In this document: positions 23,068 through 32,728 of the stretch, in pieces
Numbering within the stretch: position 1 is the first letter of the stretch
Layout of the letters: each line of letters starts with the position of its first letter
Origin: Sphingomonas crusticola
GTDB lineage: Bacteria; Pseudomonadota; Alphaproteobacteria; Sphingomonadales; Sphingomonadaceae
Reading direction: 5' to 3'
Length of the DNA stretch: 64,000 bases
Assembly: GCF_003391115.1 (NCBI RefSeq)
Contig: NZ_QTJP01000001.1
Coordinates: 1,550,001 to 1,614,000 of the forward strand
The notes under the pieces: model-generated
Seen by the model: the letters and a program-made list of their open reading frames with translations, nothing else
What the model was told of the DNA's origin: nothing
The model's database searches: none
Program-made: the position numbers and the translations under genes

Positions 23068-23505
23068 TCACTTGGCGACTGCCGGCCGATCTTTCTTCTT
23101 ATACATTGCCAGCATACGCGCCGTGACCGCGAAGCCGCCAAAGATGTTCACGCTCGCCAGCGCCACGGCAATCAGCCCGAGCCATTTGGACAAAGCGTGA
23201 CCGGTGCCGGATGCAGCCTGAACCGGTGGCGCCACCACGACCTTTTCCGCCAGCGCGACACCAGTCGGCGCAATGTCCTTGTCAACGGCGACCGGCTGGG
23301 CGGGGCTGGTTGCTACTATTTTTGCAGGCAGGACCGGCAAGACACCGGCGGCACTGGCGATCAGGGCCCCGACGATGATCACGGACGAGATGGCATTGGT
23401 CACCGCCATCAGCGGCGTGTGCAAGGCGGGCGTGACAGACCAGACGACGTAATAACCGACGAAGCAGGCCAGCACGAAGATCGACAGGATCGAGATGAAG
23501 TCCAT
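23068..23505 (-). CDS. pntAB: NAD(P) transhydrogenase subunit alpha part 2, with a long insert
   Basis: Protein of 145 residues giving the membrane helices that belong to the alpha chain in E. coli. Helices 1-2 (ISILSIFVLACFVGYYVVWS and MAVTNAISSVIIVGALI) and the last two (KWLGLIAVALASVNIFGGFA then VTARMLAMYKKK) are standard. Between them lies an Ala/Val/Pro-rich segment of about 45 residues (KIVATSPAQPVAVDKDIAPT and on) that makes it longer than the roughly 100-residue norm. The insert looks like a flexible loop and does not break the frame. Confidence 0.93.
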   Translation of the reverse strand: MDFISILSIFVLACFVGYYVVWSVTPALHTPLMAVTNAISSVIIVGALIASAAGVLPVLPAKIVATSPAQPVAVDKDIAPTGVALAEKVVVAPPVQAASGTGHALSKWLGLIAVALASVNIFGGFAVTARMLAMYKKKDRPAVAK

Positions 23506-23518
23506 TGCGCCGTCTCCG

Positions 23519-24646
23519 TCAGCTCAAGAGTCGCGGGTTCACCACTTTGCCGCCCTGGGTCAGGCGGATAGCGTTGCCGATCTCATCATCGAGGACTGGC
23601 AACCCGCCATCCTTGTCCCAGAAAGCCGACAAGAAGTTGAAAAGGTTGCGGGAGAACAGGGCGCTGGTGTCGGCTGCGAGACGCGAGGGCACGTTGCGGT
23701 GGCCGACGATCTTGACGCCGTGGACCTCGACCACCTCACCGGCCTTGGCGCCTTCGACGTTACCGCCCTGCTCGACTGCAAGATCGACAATCACGCTGCC
23801 GGGGCGCATGCTGGCGATCTGCATGTCGCTGATCAGCCGCGGTGCGGCGCGCCCGGGGATGAGCGCCGTGGTGATGACGATATCCTGCTTGGCGATGTGG
23901 CTCGACACCAGCTCGGCCTGGGCTTTCTGATATTCCGGCGACATCTCGGTCGCATAGCCGCCCGACCCCTCGCCCTCGATGCCGGCGACATTCTCGACGA
24001 AGATCGGCTTGGCGCCCAGCGATTGGATCTGCTCCCTGGTAGCTGAGCGTACGTCGGTGGCGGAGACCTGCGCGCCCAGGCGCCGCGCGGTGGCGATCGC
24101 CTGGAGGCCGGCAACGCCCACGCCCATGATGAAGACCCGCGCGGCAGAAACGGTACCGGCGGCGGTCATCATCATCGGGAAGGCGCGGCCATATTCGGAC
24201 GCCGCATCGAGCACCGCCTTGTACCCGGACAGGTTCGACTGTGACGACAAGATATCCATGGACTGGGCGCGCGTGATGCGCGGCATGAACTCCATCGCCA
24301 GTGCCTCGTAGCCAGCGAGGGCGTAAGCATCGATCCGAGCGCGATCGCCGAAAGGGTTGAGGCCTGCCACGATCCACGCACCCAGCTTGGCGCCGGCAAG
24401 ACCCGCCGGATCGGGACCCTGCACGCCAAGGATGATGTCTGCGCCCGGCAGCGTGGCCGTGCGATCCCCGATCGTTGCACCTGCATCGGCATAGGCTTGA
24501 TCGGAGATCGATGCCGCCTCGCCCGCACCCGCCTCGACTGCGAGCGTTGCGCCCAAAGCGATGAATTTCTTAACCGTCTCAGGCGTCGCGGCGACCCGCT
24601 TCTCTCCTGCCGCTTTCTCTTTGAGAACGGCGATGCGAACGGCCAT
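23519..24646 (-). CDS. pntAA: NAD(P) transhydrogenase subunit alpha part 1
   Basis: Protein of 375 residues, the soluble NAD(H)-binding domain I. It shows the alanine-dehydrogenase-like fold: KEKAAGEKRVAATPETVKKF at the start, VFIMGVGVAGLQAIATARRL as the dinucleotide-binding loop, and RAAPRLISDMQIASMRPGSV with VIVDLAVEQGGN near the C-terminus. It is the first subunit in the pnt operon, five bases after the COX IV-like gene. With PntAB and PntB it couples the proton gradient to NADPH formation. Confidence 0.96.
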   Translation of the reverse strand: MAVRIAVLKEKAAGEKRVAATPETVKKFIALGATLAVEAGAGEAASISDQAYADAGATIGDRTATLPGADIILGVQGPDPAGLAGAKLGAWIVAGLNPFGDRARIDAYALAGYEALAMEFMPRITRAQSMDILSSQSNLSGYKAVLDAASEYGRAFPMMMTAAGTVSAARVFIMGVGVAGLQAIATARRLGAQVSATDVRSATREQIQSLGAKPIFVENVAGIEGEGSGGYATEMSPEYQKAQAELVSSHIAKQDIVITTALIPGRAAPRLISDMQIASMRPGSVIVDLAVEQGGNVEGAKAGEVVEVHGVKIVGHRNVPSRLAADTSALFSRNLFNFLSAFWDKDGGLPVLDDEIGNAIRLTQGGKVVNPRLLS

Positions 24647-24651
24647 GCCGC

Positions 24652-24786
24652 TCAGCGTGTAATCAGAAAGATGATGAGAAACGCGATAATGAAGCAGGCG
24701 ATCGCGCCATATTTAAAGAGCCCGATAAAGCGCGAATAGGCCCGCTCATGCGCGGGAAGATCGATAGGAGCGCCGCTTTCGGCCAT
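24652..24786 (-). CDS. aa3-type cytochrome c oxidase subunit IV-like protein
   Basis: A 44-residue protein (ATG 24786, TGA 24652-24654) starting MAESGAPIDLPAHERAYSRF and ending in a single transmembrane helix (YGAIACFIIAFLIIFLITR). The soluble head with H-E-x-x-Y followed by one helix is the pattern of the small bacterial aa3 oxidase subunit IV (PF07835). Genes for such proteins are often found before pntA in sphingomonads. It is five bases from pntAA and surely in the same transcript. Confidence 0.75.
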   Translation of the reverse strand: MAESGAPIDLPAHERAYSRFIGLFKYGAIACFIIAFLIIFLITR

Positions 24787-24878
24787 CTGTCCGTCCCCAT
24801 GATTGACGTCTTTGCGCCGTGTTAGCCCGAGCCCGGACGCGCCTCAAGCACTGATCGTCCGTCGATCGGACCCCAGGC

Positions 24879-25022
24879 GAGTCTTTTCCGCAACACCCAC
24901 AACAGGTTGAGTTGGAACACGGGGGCGGACTCCCACATCCTGTGGATAACTTTTGGTGAGACGGCCAATCTGCCCGCGCTGATCGGCTCGTATCGCTGCG
25001 TCACGGGCTTGACCGCGGACTC
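24879..25022 (+). promoter_or_regulatory. ccrM upstream region: three GANTC sites and a DnaA-box-like site
   Basis: GANTC, the target of CcrM, occurs at 24879-24883, 24928-24932 and 25018-25022. TGTGGATAA, the complement of the DnaA box TTATCCACA, is at 24941-24949. All lie within the gene-free 24787-25070 before ccrM. In Caulobacter, methylation of GANTC sites controls ccrM transcription and DnaA acts in the same cell-cycle circuit, so autoregulation here is a fair inference. No clear CtrA site was seen. Confidence 0.6.
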
Positions 25023-25070
25023 CGGCCGCATCCATCAGGCACGCTTCGTCCGGATTTGGGGGTTCGTTAG

Positions 25071-26195
<1,125 letters not shown>

Positions 26196-26233
26196 TTTCG
26201 GCGGGAAGGACACCCTCAGACCTACTGCCAATA

Positions 26234-26806
26234 TCAGTCCGGTTTATCCTGCGCAGGAAGGCGGCGGCGGGGTGCGCCGCTCGCGCGTTCGGCGGGAAGG
26301 GCCGAGGGAGCCGGCTCCTTCTTGCGTTTGTAGAGTGCGAAGGCTGCAAGTGCGCCTGAGAGCGAGGCCGTCACCGCGATCTTCTTGACCCGCCCCTGCT
26401 TGTTGTGGCGCCATTCCGCGCGCACGCCCATCTCGCGCGGAATATTTGGGATCTTGCCGCGGGTGAGATCGTGCAGGACACCTTCGACCACGTTGATGCG
26501 GTCCGCCCCCATCAGCATCAGCCAATGAAACCAATGGGATTCACTGTAGGTGAATGCCGCCCGCCGGATGATGCCGCTGATGCCGCTCGGCGGCGTCGAG
26601 GTGCCGGCCACAGCCGGCCTGCGGATATATTCAATCGACTGCAGGATCTCGACCTGGGTTTCCTGCATCTGCGGCGGCGTCCAGCTGCTCTTGAGATTGC
26701 CCTCGCTGGACTGGTCGCGCATCGGATAGGTCGGATCGTTTTCGGGATCGGCATCCACGCCCCAGCCGTGGATCGCCGACGTTTCCACGATCGCGTTCAT
26801 TGCCAT
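26234..26806 (-). CDS. Conserved-looking hypothetical protein behind the alcohol dehydrogenase
   Basis: Protein of 190 residues; AAGGAG before the ATG supports the start. The first 100 residues are soluble (WGVDADPENDPTYPMRDQSS, MQETQVEILQSIEYIRRPAV). The middle has YSESHWFHWLMLMGADRINV, aromatic and moderately hydrophobic. The C-terminus has a short hydrophobic stretch (SLSGALAAFALYK) followed by a basic, Pro-rich tail. The start codon is six bases after the dehydrogenase stop, so both are one transcript. I do not recognise the family; a partner or regulator of the dehydrogenase is only a guess from position. Confidence 0.6.
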   Translation of the reverse strand: MAMNAIVETSAIHGWGVDADPENDPTYPMRDQSSEGNLKSSWTPPQMQETQVEILQSIEYIRRPAVAGTSTPPSGISGIIRRAAFTYSESHWFHWLMLMGADRINVVEGVLHDLTRGKIPNIPREMGVRAEWRHNKQGRVKKIAVTASLSGALAAFALYKRKKEPAPSALPAERASGAPRRRLPAQDKPD

Positions 26807-26812
26807 TTCTCC

Positions 26813-27961
26813 TTATCCTGCATTCGGGATGAGGACGGGCTTGATGCAGCCGTCGAGCTTGGCCGCGAACATGTGATAGGCGTCGGCGACGTCATCCAGC
26901 GGCACGCGATGAGTGATCATCGCCTTGGGGTTGATGTGTCCGACGCGAACATGCTCGATCAGCCGCGGCAACAGCCGCTTCACCGATGCCTGGTTGGCGC
27001 GCACGGTCAGCCCCTTGTTCACCACATTGCCGATGGGGACCATGTTGCCGGTTGGCCCATAGACCCCGACGATCGAGACGATCCCGCCCTTCTTGACGGA
27101 GTTGATCGCCCAATGAAGCGGAATTGCGGAGCCCGCTTCCAGCTTAAGCTTGGGACCGAACAGCGTGTGGAGAAAGTTGCCCTTAGCATCGCCGCCAACC
27201 GCATCGATCGCCACATCCGCACCCAACCCGTCGGTCGTCTTCTTCATGAACACGACGACGTCGTCGACTTCCTTGAAGTTGTACACTTCGGCTGGGGCGT
27301 AATTCTTCACGAATTCCAAGCGGTAATCGAGGTGGTCGAACACGATCACGCGGCCAGCACCGAACAGCCAGGCACATCGCGCAGCCATGATGCCGACCGG
27401 TCCGGCACCGAAGATCACGACCGTGTCGCCCCGCTGAATGCCGCCCATCTCAGCCGCCTGGTATCCGGTCGGGACGACGTCGGTAAGAAGGACGGCATCG
27501 TCAGGATCCATCCAGTCGGGGATGATGGTAGGGCCCACATCCGCATAAGGAACGCGGACATATTCCGCCTGTCCGCCATCATATCCGCCGCCGGTGTGCG
27601 AGTAGCCGAAGATCCCGCCCACTGCGGTCGCCTGCGGGTTGGACTCGTGACAATTGCCGAACAGCCCCTGCTTGCAAAAGTGGCATTGCCCGCACGCGAT
27701 GTTGAAGGGCACCAACACATGATCGCCGGGCTTAAGGTTCGGCACTTCGGGCCCGACCTCTTCCACAATTCCGCAAAATTCATGCCCGAAGGTCATGCCC
27801 ACGCGCGTATCGGGCACCAGCCCATGATAGAGATGGAGGTCCGACCCGCAGATGCACGATCGGGTGACCCGGACAATTGCATCGCGCGGATGCAAGATCT
27901 GCGGCATCGGCTTCTCTTCGACACGGACCCTGTAAGGGCCGCGATAATTCATCGCCCACAT
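26813..27961 (-). CDS. Zinc-dependent alcohol dehydrogenase
   Basis: Protein of 382 residues of the medium-chain family. Catalytic zinc ligands are the Cys in SCICGSDLHLYHG and the His/Glu in GHEFCGIVEEVG. The structural zinc lobe is CGQCHFCKQGLFGNC with four Cys. The cofactor site is VVIFGAGPVGIMAARCAWLF. The overall pattern is close to formaldehyde-dehydrogenase-like alcohol dehydrogenases that oxidise alcohols or aldehydes with NAD(P). It heads a two-gene unit with the hypothetical gene at 26234-26806. Substrate cannot be judged. Confidence 0.9.
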   Translation of the reverse strand: MWAMNYRGPYRVRVEEKPMPQILHPRDAIVRVTRSCICGSDLHLYHGLVPDTRVGMTFGHEFCGIVEEVGPEVPNLKPGDHVLVPFNIACGQCHFCKQGLFGNCHESNPQATAVGGIFGYSHTGGGYDGGQAEYVRVPYADVGPTIIPDWMDPDDAVLLTDVVPTGYQAAEMGGIQRGDTVVIFGAGPVGIMAARCAWLFGAGRVIVFDHLDYRLEFVKNYAPAEVYNFKEVDDVVVFMKKTTDGLGADVAIDAVGGDAKGNFLHTLFGPKLKLEAGSAIPLHWAINSVKKGGIVSIVGVYGPTGNMVPIGNVVNKGLTVRANQASVKRLLPRLIEHVRVGHINPKAMITHRVPLDDVADAYHMFAAKLDGCIKPVLIPNAG

Positions 27962-28094
27962 GTCACGCTCCCTAGACGCCTAGATCGCAAACCGAGGGGG
28001 CCTCGGGTTGTTCCTGTGCAGCGCGTCCCAGTGTTAAAGAAAGCTAAATCTTTCCTGATATTTAACTTAGGATAATAGGCGCCTGCGCAGCTTG

Positions 28095-28664
28095 CTAAAA
28101 GTCGGCGACCGAAAGCTGCTGCCGCAGATTTCGCAGCACATCTTCCTGTACGGGCGGAAGCTCGCGCGCCGGTTTACCATGGCGGAGACGGTCGCGATCC
28201 TGCTCGGTCGGCTCGACCCGTCGCACACGTACCGCCGTAGTCCCTAGTGCGCGGATGCCGAGTTGCTCGGCCGCACCGCGGGAAAGATCGATGATGCGCG
28301 GCCCCTTGATGAACGGACCGCGATCATTGACGCGCACGATGATCCGCCGGCCGCTTCCAAGCGCGGTAACCTCGACATAGGTGGGCAGCGGCAAGGTCGT
28401 ATGTGCCGCGGTGATCCAGGCAGGACGAAACCGCTCGCCATTGGCAGTGCGATTGCCCGATTCGGAGCCGTACCAGCTCGCATAGCCCAGCACGTCGTAA
28501 GAAGGGTCGGCAGCGGGTACGAAGGTCGCGCCGCGGACCTTGTAAGGCTGGCCGATCCGCACCGGTATGTCGCTCACGGGACGGAAATTACCGCTCGTGC
28601 AAGCTGCTAGCGCGAGATACGCGCCACTAGCGAAGATACCGCGCAGGGATGGAGAGCTTGCCAT
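28095..28664 (-). CDS. rlpA: RlpA-like septal lytic transglycosylase lipoprotein
   Basis: Protein of 189 residues with a lipobox-like LALAAC near residue 22. The double-psi beta-barrel domain shows GYASWYGSESGNRTANGERF, AAHTTLPLPTYVEVTAL and the catalytic-region IIVRVNDRGPFIKGPRIIDL, all RlpA signatures. RlpA cleaves denuded peptidoglycan at the septum. No SPOR domain is present: the C-terminal 40 residues are charged and helical, so this is the short form. Confidence 0.9.
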   Translation of the reverse strand: MASSPSLRGIFASGAYLALAACTSGNFRPVSDIPVRIGQPYKVRGATFVPAADPSYDVLGYASWYGSESGNRTANGERFRPAWITAAHTTLPLPTYVEVTALGSGRRIIVRVNDRGPFIKGPRIIDLSRGAAEQLGIRALGTTAVRVRRVEPTEQDRDRLRHGKPARELPPVQEDVLRNLRQQLSVADF

Positions 28665-28816
28665 TGGCTCTCCCTAGACGTGCGCCGGGATGGCATAAAG
28701 GATGCCTCATCCGTCGCGCGGCTTTTCATAGCGGAGCGGGCCTCTACCGCTCTTGCCACGGCGGCCGACTTGCGTTGAGAGATAATGCGTTGTCCCTGCC
28801 GGCGGATAGGAATGCG

Positions 28817-29512
28817 ATGCCGCACCGTCATTACGAGACCCATGCGATCAACCATCTCGGTTGGCTGCGCGCGGCGGTGCTTGGCGCCAATGATGGTATT
28901 CTGTCCACCGCCAGCCTGATCGTCGGCGTGGCGAGCGCCTCGTCGGAACCGCGAGCCATGCTGATCGCGGGCGGCGCGGGGCTGGTGGCGGGGGCCCTCT
29001 CCATGGCGGCAGGAGAATATGTCAGCGTCAGCTCCCAGGCCGATCTCGAGCGGGCCGATCTTCATCGCGAGGCGCGCGAGCTCCACGATGACCCGGTCGG
29101 AGAACACCGCGAGCTTACCGGAATCTATGTGAAACGGGGGCTCGAGCGCGAGCTCGCCGGTGAAGTCGCCTCCCAATTGATGGCGCATGACGCACTGGGC
29201 GCACACGCGCGCGATGAACTCGGCCTTTCGAAGGCCACTGCGGCGAGGCCGATCGAGGCCGCTTTGGCGTCGGGGGCCGCATTCGCGGTCGGCGCGGCTA
29301 TCCCACTCGCGGCCGCGGCGCTAGCGCCGTTTGCACAGGCATCTCCCGCCGTAGTTTTGGTTTCGCTGGCGATGCTTGCCATTCTCGGCGCGTTCGGCGC
29401 GCGCACGGGCGGCGCCCCCGTCGCCCGTGCCGTAGCGCGCGCGGTGATCCTCGGCGCGGCGGCAATGCTGCTCACGATCGGGCTCGGGCGTATGCTGGGC
29501 ACGAGCATATAG
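28817..29512 (+). CDS. VIT/CCC1-family membrane transporter
   Basis: Protein of 231 residues from the ATG at 28817 (MPHRHYETHAINHLGWLRAA). The first helix carries LGANDGILSTASLIVGVASA, the strongest VIT/CCC1 (DUF125) signature. The second has GLVAGALSMAAGEYVSVSSQ. A charged cytoplasmic domain (ADLERADLHREARELHDDPV and on) and three C-terminal helices follow. Relatives move Fe2+ or Mn2+ out of the cytoplasm. It starts divergently from rlpA, whose start is about 150 bases away. Confidence 0.9.
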   Translation: MPHRHYETHAINHLGWLRAAVLGANDGILSTASLIVGVASASSEPRAMLIAGGAGLVAGALSMAAGEYVSVSSQADLERADLHREARELHDDPVGEHRELTGIYVKRGLERELAGEVASQLMAHDALGAHARDELGLSKATAARPIEAALASGAAFAVGAAIPLAAAALAPFAQASPAVVLVSLAMLAILGAFGARTGGAPVARAVARAVILGAAAMLLTIGLGRMLGTSI

Positions 29513-29517
29513 GCATC

Positions 29518-30597
29518 GTGGCGCGCCGCATCTATCTTCGTCCGACCGCCTTCGTCGATGGCGCGCAAGGGGACGCGGGGCAGGCTTTAGCGCTGGCGGG
29601 CGGTCTCACCTGGTTTTCGGCGCTCGAGCTGATCAGCGTCACGGACGGCAAGCGAACACAAACATTCGTGCCCGTTGCGCGGCTCGACGAATTGCTCCCG
29701 ACGCTGGGTGTGGAGCAGAGCGCAAGGGCTCGGGCCTTACTCGTTCGGCTGACCGCGTCGCGCGCGCCCATCAAGCTCGGCGCGCACGCAATTTCCTTCG
29801 ACCGGCCGCAGGTCATGGGCATCGTCAACGTGACGCCCGACAGCTTCTCGGACGGCGGCACGGCAGGCGATCCGGCAGCGCGCGCACGCACCATGCTGCA
29901 GGCGGGGGCGGCAGTGATCGATGTCGGCGGCGAATCCACCCGACCAGGGGCAAAACCGGTGGCCGAAGCGGACGAGATCGCTCGGGTCAGACCCGTGATC
30001 GAGACCCTCGCTGCTGAGGGCGCCGGCGTCTCGATCGACAGCCGCAAGGCGGCGGTGATGGAAGCGGCGCTTGCCGCTGGGGCGGGTATCGTCAACGACG
30101 TTTCGGCCCTGACCTGGGACGAGCGCGCGCTTGGCCTGGTTGCAGCGCGCGGTTGCCCGGTTGTGCTGATGCATCATCAAGGTTCGCCTGAGACGATGCA
30201 GCAGGATCCACATTATGATGACGTCCTGCTCGACGTTTATGACTGGTTAGAGGACCGGATCGAAGCCGCGGTGCGCGCCGGTATCGATCGCACCAACATC
30301 CTGGTCGACCCCGGCATCGGCTTCGGTAAGACGCTGCGCCATAATCTTGCGATCCTCAACGGACTGGCGCTGTTCCACGGCCTGGGCTGCCCGATCGTGC
30401 TGGGTGCCAGCCGGAAGCGCTTGATCGGCGCACTTTTCAACGATGCGCCAGTCGAACAACGCCTGGGCGGCTCAATTGCCGTCGCGCTGCTCGGGGCGGC
30501 TCAGGGCGTGCAGCTGCTGCGTGTTCACGACGTATTCGAAACGGTCCAGGCGCTGCGAGTATGGCAGGGTCTGCGCGACGCGGCGCTCACACCGTAA
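29518..30597 (+). CDS. folP: Dihydropteroate synthase with an N-terminal extension
   Basis: Protein of 359 residues; the family is usually about 280. The catalytic barrel starts near residue 95 with VMGIVNVTPDSFSDGG, followed by DVGGESTRPGA (pterin and pABA loops), SIDSRKAAVMEAAL, GIVNDVSAL and a late GASRKRLIG. The first 90 residues are a separate small domain (ALELISVTDGKRTQTFVPVA). This extension is not in E. coli FolP. The GTG start is five bases after the VIT-family stop. The product joins pterin and p-aminobenzoate in folate synthesis. Confidence 0.93.
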   Translation: MARRIYLRPTAFVDGAQGDAGQALALAGGLTWFSALELISVTDGKRTQTFVPVARLDELLPTLGVEQSARARALLVRLTASRAPIKLGAHAISFDRPQVMGIVNVTPDSFSDGGTAGDPAARARTMLQAGAAVIDVGGESTRPGAKPVAEADEIARVRPVIETLAAEGAGVSIDSRKAAVMEAALAAGAGIVNDVSALTWDERALGLVAARGCPVVLMHHQGSPETMQQDPHYDDVLLDVYDWLEDRIEAAVRAGIDRTNILVDPGIGFGKTLRHNLAILNGLALFHGLGCPIVLGASRKRLIGALFNDAPVEQRLGGSIAVALLGAAQGVQLLRVHDVFETVQALRVWQGLRDAALTP

Positions 30598-30601
30598 TAG
30601 A

Positions 30602-31261
30602 TTAAGCCGCAAGCGGCGATTGGTCGAAACGCGCCAGCAGGTCGGCAGCATCGTCGTACAAGGCGATCGCGCCCGACAATGTTTCTGCCGCAAAGCCTCC
30701 CGACAGCAGCGCGATCGTACCTACGCCCGCCTTGCCCGCAGCTTCGATGTCGTAGGGTGTGTCGCCGATGGCGACCGCTTCGCCCGACGCGACGCCCGCC
30801 TTGCGCAAAGCGGTCGCGAAGATATCTGGCGCCGGCTTGCTGCTCTCGACATCGTCGATGCTGGTGACCGCATCGATCAGATCGTGAGCATCCATCAGCC
30901 CGATATAATGATCGAGTTGCTCCCGCGCGGCAGAGGATGCGAGCACCACCTTTGCCCCCGTCTCGCGCACGCGCTCAAGCAACGCCCGCGCGCCTGGGAA
31001 CGGTTTGGCGCGCGCGATATAATTCGCCTTGAAGATCTCGCCCTGCCGCGTCTTCAGTCTTTCCTGCTCGGCCTTGTCGCAGTGCGGGGCGAGGGCGGGC
31101 AGCAGATTATCGCCTCCCTTACCAATCTGGCCGTGGATCGCGTCGCGCGCTATCGCGATCCCCGCCTCCTGAAACGCGTCGAACCAGGCGGCAACATTAA
31201 GATCGTTGCTGTCGATCAGCGTGCCATCGATGTCGAACAACGCAGCCTTGATCCCGGCCAT
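30602..31261 (-). CDS. HAD-family phosphatase
   Basis: Protein of 219 residues. Motif I is ALFDIDGTLIDSND (nucleophile and acid Asp), motif II KVVLASSAAREQ (Ser), motif III a Lys in VESSKPAPDIF, motif IV AVAIGDTPYDIEAAGKAGVG. The cap is helical (C1 type), as in phosphoglycolate phosphatase and beta-phosphoglucomutase-like enzymes. Substrate unknown. Its start overlaps the stop of the PRC-barrel gene at 31261, so the genes are coupled. Confidence 0.9.
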   Translation of the reverse strand: MAGIKAALFDIDGTLIDSNDLNVAAWFDAFQEAGIAIARDAIHGQIGKGGDNLLPALAPHCDKAEQERLKTRQGEIFKANYIARAKPFPGARALLERVRETGAKVVLASSAAREQLDHYIGLMDAHDLIDAVTSIDDVESSKPAPDIFATALRKAGVASGEAVAIGDTPYDIEAAGKAGVGTIALLSGGFAAETLSGAIALYDDAADLLARFDQSPLAA

Positions 31262-31638
31262 CAGGCAGCAGGGGCCGAAGCATAATATTCGCTAATGCGG
31301 CGGCCATAAGCGTCGTCAAACACCGGCGCGCTGTCCGGCCGGAAACTCGGCCCGCCGTCGAGCATTCGGCGATCCACCTGCACCACATAGCCGCCTTGCA
31401 CTTCGTCATAGGCAAAGGCTGACCAAGGCAGGGGGTGGTAGGCCTGCCCGAGCCCGAGAAAGCCGCCCGTCGAGACGACGACATAGGCGACCTGACCACT
31501 GCGCTTATCCACCACGAAATTATGAACCGCGCCGAGCTTCCCACCGTCCCGGCCGAACACCTTGGTGCCTTCGACGCGATCAGACGCGATCAGCGAGCTT
31601 GTCGCGGGATCGGGTGTTGCACTTGGGGTGTCTTCCAT
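31261..31638 (-). CDS. PRC-barrel domain protein
   Basis: Protein of 125 residues from the ATG at 31638 (MEDTPSATPDPATSSLIASD). The single PRC-barrel has VEGTKVFGRDGGKLGAVHNF, then SGQVAYVVVSTGGFLGLGQA and a Tyr/Trp-rich strand (YHPLPWSAFAYDE). Free PRC-barrel proteins are common stress-associated proteins in alphaproteobacteria; the ligand is unknown. It is one transcript with the HAD gene and probably with the small membrane gene upstream. Confidence 0.85.
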   Translation of the reverse strand: MEDTPSATPDPATSSLIASDRVEGTKVFGRDGGKLGAVHNFVVDKRSGQVAYVVVSTGGFLGLGQAYHPLPWSAFAYDEVQGGYVVQVDRRMLDGGPSFRPDSAPVFDDAYGRRISEYYASAPAA

Positions 31639-31645
31639 GACCGCC

Positions 31646-31888
31646 TCAAGCCCGCGCGTCGCGGAGCTGACCGTTCGCGGGATCAACCGGATCACGGCCA
31701 AGGGCGGCACGCATGCCCTTGCGGATGCCATATTGCACCGCCCAGCCAAGCGCAAAAGTCGCCACCAATGGCGCGATCACACGGATCGCGCTTTCGGCGA
31801 CGCTGCCGATGATCGCACCCTTGATGCCGCTATCACCGTCCTGGCGATCGATCGCCGCGCCGATCAGGGCGCCGAGCAGGTTACTCAT
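31646..31888 (-). CDS. Small membrane protein
   Basis: Protein of 80 residues with a Gly-rich N-terminus (MSNLLGALIGAAIDRQDGDS), a hydrophobic core (GAIIGSVAESAIRV and IAPLVATFALGWAVQYGIRK) and a basic tail. It resembles small inner-membrane proteins of unknown role in sphingomonads. It is seven bases before the PRC-barrel gene and probably cotranscribed. An 8-bp inverted repeat (TTCGCTGG 31902-31909, CCAGCGAA 31941-31948) lies just before its start. Confidence 0.6.
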   Translation of the reverse strand: MSNLLGALIGAAIDRQDGDSGIKGAIIGSVAESAIRVIAPLVATFALGWAVQYGIRKGMRAALGRDPVDPANGQLRDARA

Positions 31889-31982
31889 GCCGGTATCTCC
31901 TTCGCTGGCAAAAGCGCCCGGCGGGTCGGCCCGGTTCCCCCAGCGAAGTAATTCATTTGACGGACAAAGCGGCGTCGGCGCT

Positions 31983-32624
31983 TCAGCCGACCAACGGTTC
32001 GAGCCTTACGTCGTCGAGCGTCGCAAAAAGATCGCCGAAACTGCGGCGGTGATGCCGCGTCGAGCCGAACTCGACGATAGCGTTGCGATGCGCCGCAGTG
32101 CCGTACCCGCTATTGGAATCCCAGCAATAATGGGTATGGCGCCGGCCCAGCTTTGCCATCAGCCGATCGCGCAGGACCTTCGCGAGGATCGACGCGGCTG
32201 CGATCTGCGGGACCTTACCGTCCCCTTTGATCACTGCCTTGGCGTCGCCCGAGAGTCCGCGCGGTATGTCGATCCCGTCGATACGCACCGGCGCGTCGAT
32301 TTCCAGCCGGTTCACCGCCTGGGTCATTGCCTGCAAGGTGGCGTTACGGATATTGTAGACGTCGATATAGCGGGCCGAGCGGGCCGCGAACGACGCCCGG
32401 CTGACGCGCGCAATCACCGGATAAAGCTCCTCCCGCTCGGTGCGATCGATCTTCTTGCTGTCGTCCAGCCGTCCCAGCACGCCTTTGGGCAGGGCTTCCG
32501 GTTCGAACCAAACGGCGCAGACCACGACCGGACCGCACAGCGCGCCGCGGCCGACCTCGTCGCAGCCGATCACCGGCGGGAACAGGCTCGCTCGCTTGCG
32601 ATAGAAGGGTCGGGTCACGGCCAC
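31983..32624 (-). CDS. rnhB: Ribonuclease HII
   Basis: Protein of 213 residues, which removes RNA from RNA-DNA hybrids. The metal-binding acidic residues are in VIGCDEVGRGALCGPVV (Asp-Glu) and RIDGIDIPRG (Asp), with a late Asp in HYCWDSNSGYGT; the DEVGRG box is diagnostic. Length and order are normal. A DnaA-box match (TTATCCACA, 32683-32691) lies about 60 bases before its start. Confidence 0.94.
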   Translation of the reverse strand: MAVTRPFYRKRASLFPPVIGCDEVGRGALCGPVVVCAVWFEPEALPKGVLGRLDDSKKIDRTEREELYPVIARVSRASFAARSARYIDVYNIRNATLQAMTQAVNRLEIDAPVRIDGIDIPRGLSGDAKAVIKGDGKVPQIAAASILAKVLRDRLMAKLGRRHTHYCWDSNSGYGTAAHRNAIVEFGSTRHHRRSFGDLFATLDDVRLEPLVG

Positions 32625-32682
32625 GACACCACTATGTCAAAGCAGAAACGGCTCGTCACGTCCCATCCGCATGCCATCCCCG

Positions 32683-32691
32683 TTATCCACA
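32683..32691 (+). promoter_or_regulatory. DnaA-box match upstream of rnhB
   Basis: Exact TTATCCACA in the 104-base gap between the divergent rnhB and AI-2E-type transporter genes. A single box may be chance, but it parallels the one before ccrM. Confidence 0.35.
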
Positions 32692-32728
32692 GCTTGCGCG
32701 CGTCACCGCCCCGGCGCAGACAGCGCCA

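Noticed and set aside
21622-23571. A 649-residue plus-strand frame opposite pntB and pntAB
   Set aside because: Antisense to well-recognised transhydrogenase genes and of shadow composition.
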